Shown piece after piece: positions 41,003-50,302 of a stretch of DNA of 64,000 nucleotides. Location of the stretch: the NCBI GenBank assembly GCA_000818945.1, contig KN805375.1, forward strand, positions 195,788 through 259,787, given 5' to 3'. Source of the stretch: Schizochytrium sp. CCTCC M209059 (taxonomy: Eukaryota > Sar > Bigyra > Thraustochytrida > Thraustochytriidae). The position numbers and the translations under genes are program-made. Under the pieces are notes generated by a model, which made no database searches, was not told where the DNA came from, and saw nothing but the letters and a program-made list of their open reading frames with translations. How positions within the stretch are numbered: position 1 is the stretch's first letter; the number at the start of each line of letters is the position of its first letter.

Positions 41003-43201
41003 TCAGCTCCTGAACTCGCCCCGACGCGAGTTCGACGACTCGCTGGCGCTCTTGTCTGTGACCGGAAGAGGAAAACCATCGAGGGAGGGAAAGTTATTTT
41101 CATCATCGCTGTCCTCTCCGTGACACCCGCAGGCATCCTTTTCCTCGTTTGCGTCGTCACTAGCCACGTCTTCATCTCCATTGTGTGCGTTGCTGTCTCG
41201 ACCTGATTGCGGTGTCGATCGAGGCGCCGGAGGACGACCCTGATGTGTCGCGGCAGTGTTTGCAGCCTCCGGTGCCGAGCCTCGGCTTGCGGCCACAGTT
41301 TCAAGATTTTCAGTGGGGCCGCGTGTTGGTGCCGGGGGGCGGGGATTTGCAGGCGGACGAGGACGAGACCCTGCGATCCCTGGCGCAGGTGGTCTCGTTG
41401 GCCTTGGGGCAGGCGCTGGAACCGGCATGCTGGTCGACAAGTCATTGCAGGCATTCTTGATCGCGGAGCTCTCGTTCTCGATCATTGACGCCTCGAGTGC
41501 AGCTTTGAGCGCGGCATCCTCGATGTCGCTCTCGTCGCCGTCATTGTCGCTAACATGGCATAATTTAGCATCGTTACTAGATGCCCCAGTCGTGCCCCCC
41601 TCGTCCGCCATTACGTTTTTTGCATGCGTAGCACTTTCACCGTCATCATCCTTTTCGTCATCATCGTCATCGTCGTCCTGGTGGCGATCATTCAATTTTT
41701 CATTGTCGCTTGGAAATGAACTTTGTTGCAGCGCATCGTGAAACTCCGCATCCAGCTCGTCTGTGCTCACCCCTCCTTGAGCGCCAGCAGCTGTCGATTC
41801 GCCTGAAGGACCCTGGGCTTCTGCGAGAGAAAGTTGGATGGCGTGACGCAGCATAGCCTCTTCGTACACGTCCTCTGAAGCGTTAGCAGCGGCTCCGGAT
41901 GGGACAGCGCCAGAAAAGGAGGCTGAGGGCGAGCGCGCGCCCGGCGAAGCCATGGGCGGCGGCATGGTATAGTTGAGCGCAAAGTCAAAATTGCGCGGGT
42001 CGGCGTGACCCACAACGTCAGAGTCTTGCTCTGTGGTGGAGATGAGGGTGTTGTAGAGAAATATGCAAACAGAGTCGATAAAGAATGGAGGACGCGACGA
42101 AGAGTGATCGCCGGGGAAAATGCTCAGATTTTTGTCCCCGGCGTAGGCGTCATAGAGCTGCTGCGAATGGTGCGGCAGGATAAAATGGTCTTCTTCACCA
42201 TGTCCAAAGAGCGCCGGTATAAAGGAGGTTTCTGCGTGCTTGATGGGCTCTAGCTTGAAGATGTCAAAGTGGGCACGCGAGCGCACGCTGTTACGCACCA
42301 TGCGGAGGGCCATGCCCATGAGAAAGTGCGGCACGTTGACTTCGGAACTGAGTTCTTTGGCGAGCTGCTTGAGAGAAGCAAAGGGGCTGTCCAGCACCAT
42401 GGCGGCAATGCTCGGGTCACGCTCTGCGAACATGAGCGCGGTCGCTGCGCCCATGCTGCGGCCCCACAGACCGATGCTGCTCGTTTTGCCGGTGGACCGT
42501 AGGTGGCCCACGACGGCCTCGAGGTCCTCGCGCTCGTACCAGCCCAGCGAGATGTATTCGCCTTCAGAGTGGCCCGATCCGGCAAAGTCGAAGGCGAAGA
42601 GGGTCATGCCACTGGAGAGGATGTGTGGTAGAGTCTCGAGGGCCTCTGCGCGGCAGCTTGCGTTGCCATGCAAGTAAATGACGCAGGGTTTGGGGTGCGC
42701 GCCTTCCTCGCTGAGGGACTTTGGTTTCCAATGCGAGCATGCTAGCCGCTGGTTTCTTTTGTTGTGAAGCCATAGATCCTCGCGTTCGAAAACGACGCCG
42801 TCCACTGTGAAGGCCGTCGGCCCGAGCACGGACTCGGAATACTCTGCGCGAGGGGGGCGGATAATGGCATGCACAAGTTCTTCGTAGCCTCCGCGCACCA
42901 TTTGCCAGTAGCTCATGCGCGGGGCCTGTTCGAGCAGCGCGGCATCCGACGAGTCATGCTCCGCTTCGCCCGAGCTCGTCGACGCGCGCCGCCGCCGCCG
43001 TCGCCGCCGCGACCGGAGGCTTCCCTCGCTGCCGGCCTCGCCGGACCCGTTGTGAGCGCCTTCATTCGCGTTGAGGCCCTCGCCGCCGCCGCTTGCGCCG
43101 CCGTTTGCGCCGCTCGCGCCACTGCTGCCCGCGCCGCCGGGGTCATCCTGCGGCGCGCCGCCGCCGCCGCCGCCGCCCTGCTTGCTGCCGCGCGACCCCA
43201 T
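41003..43201 (-). CDS. Alpha/beta hydrolase with N-myristoylation signal and two C-terminal UIMs
   Basis: The start is the ATG at 43201 (MGSRGSKQGGGGG), giving 732 aa. Met-Gly-x-x-x-Ser-Lys fits N-myristoylation, so membrane attachment is likely. A Gly/Ser-rich region and an Arg-run (about residue 70) precede the hydrolase domain. Domain landmarks are CVIYLHGNASCRAEALETL (oxyanion HG), FDFAGSGHSEGEY, the nucleophile elbow GLWGRSMGAATAL (Ser near residue 250), the acid in FGHGEEDHFILPHH and the His in FPGDHSSSRPPF. It resembles S33/ABHD17-BEM46-type serine hydrolases. The C-terminal third is acidic and disordered. It includes two canonical UIMs: EEAMLRHAIQLSLAEAQ and EDAALKAALEASMIENES, each with the Ala and Ser in register. 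A proline/arginine-rich stretch follows. The substrate is unknown. It is convergent with the MIU-containing Smr gene. Confidence 0.88.
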   Translation of the reverse strand: MGSRGSKQGGGGGGGAPQDDPGGAGSSGASGANGGASGGGEGLNANEGAHNGSGEAGSEGSLRSRRRRRRRRASTSSGEAEHDSSDAALLEQAPRMSYWQMVRGGYEELVHAIIRPPRAEYSESVLGPTAFTVDGVVFEREDLWLHNKRNQRLACSHWKPKSLSEEGAHPKPCVIYLHGNASCRAEALETLPHILSSGMTLFAFDFAGSGHSEGEYISLGWYEREDLEAVVGHLRSTGKTSSIGLWGRSMGAATALMFAERDPSIAAMVLDSPFASLKQLAKELSSEVNVPHFLMGMALRMVRNSVRSRAHFDIFKLEPIKHAETSFIPALFGHGEEDHFILPHHSQQLYDAYAGDKNLSIFPGDHSSSRPPFFIDSVCIFLYNTLISTTEQDSDVVGHADPRNFDFALNYTMPPPMASPGARSPSASFSGAVPSGAAANASEDVYEEAMLRHAIQLSLAEAQGPSGESTAAGAQGGVSTDELDAEFHDALQQSSFPSDNEKLNDRHQDDDDDDDEKDDDGESATHAKNVMADEGGTTGASSNDAKLCHVSDNDGDESDIEDAALKAALEASMIENESSAIKNACNDLSTSMPVPAPAPRPTRPPAPGIAGSRPRPPANPRPPAPTRGPTENLETVAASRGSAPEAANTAATHQGRPPAPRSTPQSGRDSNAHNGDEDVASDDANEEKDACGCHGEDSDDENNFPSLDGFPLPVTDKSASESSNSRRGEFRS

Positions 43202-45062
43202 GGTCGCGTCTGCCGCCCTCGTGAGCGTGCGTGCGTGTGCGTGTGCGTGTACGTGTGCGTGTGGGCTTCTTCTTTCCCTGCTGGCGCCCTTATTATTACC
43301 ATACCTACTAACATCCATCATGATGACAGTCGAAGCAGGGCTGTATAACTATAGTATAGGTATACGTACGTACATTCACACTTACGTTCGCACTACGTGT
43401 TCTGGACAGGGATCGAAACTCGTGACATGATAAATCGTAGAATGTTTACGTATACGCGTACACTGCCTTGCGGAGCTTGTGTCTTATTGCTGGCGTTGTA
43501 CGTACTATGCGTAGATCAGGAAAATCTCGGCGTACATTATGTTTTTGGGCAACGCAAGAGGATAAGCATAGCATAGACTTGCGAGTGCCTTTGCGCATCA
43601 TGCGTGATTTAATCGAGAGTACGCTGCTACATTAATTTGCACTGCCTGACAACCGGGCCGACAATCAAAGATCCAAGAGGGGATGAAGAGTTTCCCGTGT
43701 GAAAAAATGAAGTGTTTCGCCGTAGGTATCTGGAGGCCGAAATGCGCGCTTTGTCTCAGCCTGCGTCGCCTTGAGCAGCGAGTGGGACCTGTAAGGGACA
43801 CGCTGGAGTCACTGAGCTTTTATTGGGTTTCTCCGACGCTGTACTAGTTTGATCGACCGCGAGATAAGAGTATTTCTGTTTTCTGAGTGAGGAAACCTCA
43901 TTGATTGTTTGTCTTTTTGAAAAGAAACGTATGCTCGCAGCATCATTACGAGATCAAAACTTGGCCGTTCTCGTAGAAGCAGGGTTACGTTCGTGAAACG
44001 CTGAAGCCCTTTGTCTTCTACTTCTTCCAATGACAAAGCATATTCGACGCGCTGCATGATTGTGATGGTTGCCGTTTGATTCACTTAAGTCGTGATGGCC
44101 TACGGCAGACAGAGCGAGGGAACACACAAGGGTGAATTAAGCTCGATGCCACGCGAGATGAAATGAAAATACTGCAACCTTTTTTCTCTGAATTAAGGCA
44201 CAATCACCCGACGCAACAGTGGCAGGATCAATTGTCTCGGCAAGATCAGCTCTCGCTGTCACGCTGATCGCAAGCAGTCTCTTCACTCCGCAGACGTAGA
44301 ACACTCGCCACGATGGTGCGAGCAGCCACGAAAGCAATCACGGGCACGCTCGATCTCTTCGTCCCCGACTAGCGAACAATGTGGGGATTCTCGATCGTCA
44401 AATCTCTCATGATGCCATACCAGCCACCATGGCCACGGGCCATTCATTGGTGGCAGCCGGACGGCTCAATGATAGGCGAATTGCGGCAGAGACAGTCGCG
44501 ATGGCGTTGGCCATGGCGGCCTCGTCGGGCTGGCTGGCTGGCTGGCTGGCTGGCTGGTCTCCGCAGACCAACGCCACGAGAAGACCCGCGCGTCGTCCGT
44601 GAGATCAAGGCATCCCAAAGACCATCTACGGTGTCTTCAGAGCAGCCGCCAGCAGTGGCAGAGGTCAGAGTATGGCTCGCACGGCTTCCGCGTCTCCCTT
44701 CCCTTTTCCCCTCTTCACTTGCCCCCGCGTAGCAGACCCTGTGATGGCGGGTCGCGATCTGCGCCTAAGAAGCCGTGAAATGAAAAAGAAGCAAATTTTC
44801 CATTACAGAATTCCGTTCTTTTTTTCTTCCTTTCTTTCTTTCCTCGCCTCACCAGCTCCTGCAAGGGTGCACAGTCGGAGTTTCTGTCTGACCATGTCTT
44901 GTATCCACTGCATCCACACCGGACCCGGCGCATTGTGCTCCGATACTGCATGATTATATGCCAGATTTTGCCGGCGGCTCTAGGAGAAAAGCCTCCAAGA
45001 CTCCTATCACACCCCCACTGCGTCCTCCGGGAGAGCGCTCTCAGGCGCTTCCCCGCGTCCCC

Positions 45063-45478
45063 NNNNNNNNNNNNNNNNNNNNNNNNNNNNNNNNNNNNNN
45101 NNNNNNNNNNNNNNNNNNNNNNNNNNNNNNNNNNNNNNNNNNNNNNNNNNNNNNNNNNNNNNNNNNNNNNNNNNNNNNNNNNNNNNNNNNNNNNNNNNNN
45201 NNNNNNNNNNNNNNNNNNNNNNNNNNNNNNNNNNNNNNNNNNNNNNNNNNNNNNNNNNNNNNNNNNNNNNNNNNNNNNNNNNNNNNNNNNNNNNNNNNNN
45301 NNNNNNNNNNNNNNNNNNNNNNNNNNNNNNNNNNNNNNNNNNNNNNNNNNNNNNNNNNNNNNNNNNNNNNNNNNNNNNNNNNNNNNNNNNNNNNNNNNNN
45401 NNNNNNNNNNNNNNNNNNNNNNNNNNNNNNNNNNNNNNNNNNNNNNNNNNNNNNNNNNNNNNNNNNNNNNNNNNNNNN
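45063..45478. other. Assembly gap (416 Ns)
   Basis: A run of undetermined bases, probably a scaffold join. Its true length may differ. Confidence 0.99.
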
Positions 45479-45586
45479 GGCGCCGCACGTCGGGCCTGGA
45501 CCGAGCCAGGGTCCACGCGTGCCCGGCGAGGCCTCGGCGCCTTTCGTCATGGATGCGTTCTTCGTAACAACGCAACGACTCAAACA

Positions 45587-45632
45587 GCTAGCTACTTACT
45601 AGTAGAGCTAGCTGAGCTAGCTAGCTAGCTGC
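45587..45632. repeat. AGCT-rich palindromic repeat near the gap
   Basis: Repeated AGCT/CTAG units (gctagctgagctagctagct) can pair with themselves. Such sequence beside a gap may have hindered assembly. Confidence 0.75.
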
Positions 45633-47283
45633 TTGGGTCTAACCACGGAGACGGTGTGCATGGATGGGCCAGGGCCTACTGGTTCTCGGTAGCTGCGGCT
45701 AGGAGGGGGTCTGGGGCGTGGTCCGGTTTTGGGGCGCACGGGCCTGAGGCCATGGCCTTGCGCTGCGATGGACACGGACCGAGGAGCATTGCTTGGGAAG
45801 AACGCACGAGAGGAGAAGGAAGAGCGAAGCCTGTCTACGGAGAATGAGATTGATAGAAATGGCAACACATAGTGAAGATTTATGCATGTGTAGACAGATC
45901 ACTTTACGCTTGCAAGTTTCGACATGCCTCGCGCGGTTTTTTCTTTTGTTCTAGATGGACGAATGATTGCTTTTTGCACTGCTCAAATCTCACTTTACAT
46001 ACAACAGTAGTCTTGAAGAGTCGTCTCCGCTTAGGTTGTCACGCGATCATGATCTACATAGAAAACTTGTGTCCACATCTTTCTCCCCAATTTTTTAATA
46101 GTGAAAAATCTATGTCATTACACTCTTTCTTTCCACTTATCGCTATCAGAACCGGATCAAAATGCGAAATTCCTCACTTTGTTGCATTGCTCTATTCTCC
46201 CCACCCACTCCATCAAGCACATCGCCCTCAATCCACCTTCTCTGCTCTTCTCTTTCTTCCTTTTCTTTGATTCTGCTCTCCTCCCATTGACATCCAATCG
46301 CTCGCTATCTTGCCAAAGATGCCTGACTCGTTCATGCTCACTGGCTCAATCATCATCCAGAGCAAATGGCACTAGACCGAGCAAATAGGTATATTTTCCC
46401 GCCTCCCTCCGCGTCTCGCTCGTCGCTTTCTTTCTCTTCCCGACAATTGCTAGCCGTGGCGGCGGACTCCTGACCTTTCTCTCCGTGCCGCTGCCGCTGC
46501 GCTTGCCGAGCCTTCTCTTCCCATCTTTCCGCGGCCGTGTCGTGTCTCCAACCACCAGTGTTGTCACTATTTCTCTCCTTCTTTTCCTCAAGTTCTTTTC
46601 CTTCTTTCCATTGTGTGACGGTGTGCTTGACAGTATAGACCCGACCATAATACCACTGGCACCGGTGACCAAGCCAAGCCTATTAACCATTAACGCGTGT
46701 GTGTGCTCTCCTCTCCTTTCCTTGCCTTTGCCTTTCCTTGCCTTTCCTTCCCTTTTCTGCGCTTTTCGCTGCGCCGGATCTGCCGCCGCCCTGCGCCCCT
46801 CCGCCCGGGCCGCGGGGGCCCTGCGGCCGGCCTGCAGCCGGGCACTCGGCCTGCGTTCCTCCCGCTTCGTGCGAGGGCTGTTCCTCGCGCGGGTTTCGCG
46901 CCCGCGCGGCGGTCTGGTCTGCGGCGGCCTCGCACGCGCGCGCGAGGAGCGGTAGTATCTTGGTTTCTTTGGTTTCGTTCTTTCTATCTTTCCTTTCCGG
47001 CATCCATGCGTGCGCAAGGCGGCCCAGCCAAGCACAGAGAAACAGAGGTAGAGAGAGAGAAAGTCAGAGAGAGCAATAGATAGAGATACGTATATACGTA
47101 CACGGGAGGATGGGCGCACAAGAAAGATAAGGCGCCGAGACAGACCCGCAAGCCGCCGCGAGAAGCCGCCGCCCCGCCCGCGGCAGCCAAGGCCGCCAGC
47201 ACCGCCGCGAGCGGACCCGGCCGCCGCGGACCCGCCCTTTCCCCTCCTCGCGCCCTCGCCCGCGACGCCGCGCGAGCCGAGCA

Positions 47284-47333
47284 AGCGAGCGAGCGAGCGA
47301 GCGAGCGAGCGAGCGAGCGAGCGAGCGAGCGAG
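47284..47333 (+). repeat. (GCGA)n tetranucleotide microsatellite
   Basis: About twelve perfect units lie 300 nt before the MAP kinase ATG, matching the unit in the BRF1 leader. Confidence 0.92.
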
Positions 47334-47638
47334 GCGACCCGAAAAAGGACAAGCGCAAGGCCGACAACCCCGGCCAGGCGCCTGGCTGCTTGGCCTCGCG
47401 CGCTGCACTGCGCTGTGCCGGGGAAGCGGCTCGGCTGCGCGGGGAAGGGAGCAAGGAGACGAGGTCGAGCGAGCGCAGCGCACGCGCGTGCACGGCACGG
47501 CAGCGCGGCGCCAAGTTCTGCGCGAAACGAATTGGAGGCGAAAAACTTGCACCCCGCGAGACTGAGCTCTTCGTCCTCGCGCTGCGCGCACCCAGGTCAA
47601 CAGCGGAGCGACGAGACGACGTGCGCGCGCAAAAGATC

Positions 47639-49945
47639 ATGGCGAGCACGTCGAGAAGAGAAGATCAGCACCTCGAGCCACATGATCCCGTAGGGGGGCT
47701 TAAAGGGCACGCCACAGCTACAACTACCTCCACCACTGGTGTTGTTGCGGTGACAGGTGCTGCTTCAGGTGCTCGTGGCCGCGAAGACTCGTACACTACA
47801 GATTGCCTCACGGATGAAGGCACGGGCCCGGGATCGGCACGCGCCATCGACGGTGCAGGGACTAGTAGTAACGGAGGCAGAAGAAGTCACCCTCAAAACG
47901 AACATGCAGAAGCCAATCAGGATGAAGTCGTCACACCGCGACCAGACGAAATGGATGCCGCCACGATGTCTGCCGGAAACAACGGTGCCAATGTTAAAAA
48001 TGAACAGCACGAAAGCGACGACGACGATGATGGTTCGCGTCGCGCCAAATTTAGGAGGAAAAACGCCACCCTAGGACAAGAAATGGCCACTGGAGCCAGC
48101 TCGGCGCCAGCCGGATCGCAAATGCATGCTACACAGACCACTTCTCAATCTTCAGGCGCTCACTCCGCCGGCAATCCTTTGCAGCGTCGCGTAGCGGTCA
48201 CCCCAGATGCAAATCCGCCTCATCATGGCGGCGCAACGCGTCCAGTCTCCAACACATTTGCAGCAGCCTCGTCCTCTTCTTCATCGTCTTTTACTCCGTC
48301 AGGGTCCGCAGAGGTTGTAGGACCCCGAGCCGCGGCAGTCGCCGCAGCAGCCCTCGCGGGGCGATCCCACGTTGCAGCGGACGGTGACGCACCCGCGACG
48401 CCCTTGTCCAATTCATCGCGAAGCGAATCTGCCGTGGCAACGCCTGCACCAAGTGCTTTTGGTCTGCAGCTTGCTTCCTTCATGGAAGAGTCATTTGACA
48501 ACTGGAAAGTCGGCGAAAGGTACAGAATTCAAAAGATTCTTGGACACGGGAGCTACGGACAAGTGGCAGAAGCCTTTGACAGCAAGAAGCAAATGCGCGT
48601 CGCCATCAAGTGCATTCATAATGTCTTTGACCAGGAGATCGACACAAAGCGCATTCTGCGCGAGGTCTACATATTGCGCCACCTCAAACACAAAAACGTG
48701 ATTCAGCTCTTGGACATTGTCACGCCGCCAGACGCCGAAGAGAATTTCAACGAAATTTACCTCGTCTTTGACTTTGTCGACACCGATCTGCACAAGCTCA
48801 TCAACAGCCCGCAGTACTTGACCATCGACCACGTTCGCACCTTTTTGTATCAAATGCTCTGTGCTCTCAAGTACATTCACTCTTCACTCGTCATTCATCG
48901 CGACATCAAACCCGCAAATATTCTCATTAGCGAGGACTGCGCCCTGCAAGTCTGCGACTTTGGACTCGCGCGGGTCGTTCCGCCCAGCAGATTTGTCGGC
49001 GACGCTGCCACGGCCATGGCCAAGCACGCAGAGGAGACCGCTCGTGCGCGGAGAAAACGCCCTCGGGCGGGTAGCGCCTCTTCTTCCGCCGCTGGCACAC
49101 CCGCCTCGAATGGAAGCGCGCATCAATCCAACCCGAACGATAAACAAAACGCACACGACGCCCCGACCCCCACCGATACCCCTGGTCGCCCGACTTCCCG
49201 CGCCAAGACCTCGCACTCTCCGGGGACGCCTTCCAGTCCGTGCAGTGGCGACGACGAAGATGGTGACGACGACGCGGCGGTGGAGGAGGATGCGGTTGAG
49301 GAGCCACGGCGTCTGCAGCGCCAGCTCACCAAGCATGTAGTCACCCGATGGTACAGACCACCCGAGCTGATCCTCCTTCAAGAATACACAAATGCAGTCG
49401 ACATGTGGTCTGTGGGCTGCATCTTCGCGGAGCTTTTGGGTATGGAAAAGGGTAGTGTTGGCTCTTTCAAGGACCGAACGCCGCTTTTCCCCGGCAAGTC
49501 TTGCTTCCCGCTCAGCGCCGAGCACGATAAGACCTACAAGGACAGGCTCGACCAGCTCAACGTGATTTTTCGCACCATTGGCACACCACTCGCGCACGAA
49601 ATCGAGCATCTCGGGGAGGTCAAGCACTACCTCGGTCGCTTGCCACCGAAAAAGCCCATTGATTTTGCTAAAAAATTCAGAGCGGCATCGGCCGAGGCAC
49701 TCGACCTTCTCTCCAAGATGCTCGTCTTCAACCCTGAGAAGCGAATCAGCGTCGACGATGCGCTTACTCATCCTTTTCTACAGCCTGTGCGCGGCATTTC
49801 GGCGGAGCGTACAGCGCCAGAGGGGCTGCTCACCAACTTTGATGTTGTTGAACTTTCCCGGCGCCAGCTCAAGGCAAAGCTTATTGCCGAAATTAACCGC
49901 TACCGCTCTGTACCGCTTGCACAAACCGAGTCCAAGTCGCAATAG
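47639..49945 (+). CDS. MAP kinase with TKH activation motif and long activation-loop insert
   Basis: The ATG at 47639 (MASTSRREDQH) gives 768 aa. The first 280 residues are disordered. Kinase landmarks: ILGHGSYGQVAEAFD (Gly loop), VAIKCIHNVF (Lys), VIHRDIKPANIL (catalytic loop), VCDFGLARVV (DFG, residues 440-442) and HVVTRWYRPPELILLQEYTN. Between DFG and the activation motif are 121 residues, against about 15 in typical MAPKs. The insert is Ser/Pro/Asp-rich. The phospho-motif is Thr564-Lys-His566, with His in place of the usual Tyr. The downstream MAPK insert (RTPLFPGKSCFPLSAEHDKT, DQLNVIFRTIGTP) closely resembles the protist TxH MAPKs such as Plasmodium Pfmap-2 (TSH). The lost Tyr suggests no dual phosphorylation by a classical MEK; autophosphorylation or another kinase may activate it. 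It is not a CDK: there is no PSTAIRE, and the GTP region is MAPK-like. Confidence 0.92.
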   Translation: MASTSRREDQHLEPHDPVGGLKGHATATTTSTTGVVAVTGAASGARGREDSYTTDCLTDEGTGPGSARAIDGAGTSSNGGRRSHPQNEHAEANQDEVVTPRPDEMDAATMSAGNNGANVKNEQHESDDDDDGSRRAKFRRKNATLGQEMATGASSAPAGSQMHATQTTSQSSGAHSAGNPLQRRVAVTPDANPPHHGGATRPVSNTFAAASSSSSSSFTPSGSAEVVGPRAAAVAAAALAGRSHVAADGDAPATPLSNSSRSESAVATPAPSAFGLQLASFMEESFDNWKVGERYRIQKILGHGSYGQVAEAFDSKKQMRVAIKCIHNVFDQEIDTKRILREVYILRHLKHKNVIQLLDIVTPPDAEENFNEIYLVFDFVDTDLHKLINSPQYLTIDHVRTFLYQMLCALKYIHSSLVIHRDIKPANILISEDCALQVCDFGLARVVPPSRFVGDAATAMAKHAEETARARRKRPRAGSASSSAAGTPASNGSAHQSNPNDKQNAHDAPTPTDTPGRPTSRAKTSHSPGTPSSPCSGDDEDGDDDAAVEEDAVEEPRRLQRQLTKHVVTRWYRPPELILLQEYTNAVDMWSVGCIFAELLGMEKGSVGSFKDRTPLFPGKSCFPLSAEHDKTYKDRLDQLNVIFRTIGTPLAHEIEHLGEVKHYLGRLPPKKPIDFAKKFRAASAEALDLLSKMLVFNPEKRISVDDALTHPFLQPVRGISAERTAPEGLLTNFDVVELSRRQLKAKLIAEINRYRSVPLAQTESKSQ

Positions 49946-50302
49946 GCCTAGTCAAGCTGGCTAGCGAGCGACTCCCAGTAGCTGTAGCCGTCCATTGTTT
50001 GTGATTGAACGTCCTTTTTTTGTTTTCCTTTTCATTATTCCTGGCTTTCTTCTCCCCAATCACAGAGAATCTTGTGCATGATTTGCTTGGCGGACAAACG
50101 GGAAGCGATGTGGAGAGTCCGCTAGCCGAGCTAATGTCTGTCTTTGCCAACCCTACCGAGATTATTCTTTTTCCTTGTTGTTCGGTCGATCCATCGCGTC
50201 GCGGGTTGTCTTGTAATGTGTTGCTAGCCTGGTGTGGTGGATGCCGATGATGCAACTTGCACGCGCAACCAAATTCCAATTTCATCGAGGGAGAGAAGCA
50301 AG
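49946..50302. other. Tandem intergenic spacer
   Basis: A compact 356-nt spacer: 3' end of the MAPK gene and promoter of the ABC transporter. No gene. Confidence 0.65.

Larger units (their letters stand above)
43202..47638. other. 4.4-kb spacer with assembly gap
   Basis: No gene is supportable. 43320-44350 is AT-richer and bears only short frames. A (GGCT)n run lies at 44528-44561. The gap occupies 45063-45478 and is followed by an AGCT-rich stretch (about 45587-45632). 46700-47340 is GC-rich and contains the (GCGA)n run upstream of the MAP kinase. Frames crossing the gap are artefacts. Confidence 0.6.

Noticed and set aside
44715..45602. Frames crossing the N gap
   Set aside because: Undetermined bases translate as X; no real coding evidence.
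46346..47284. Minus-strand 312-aa frame
   Set aside because: Basic low-complexity sequence over the (GCGA)n region; no recognisable domain.
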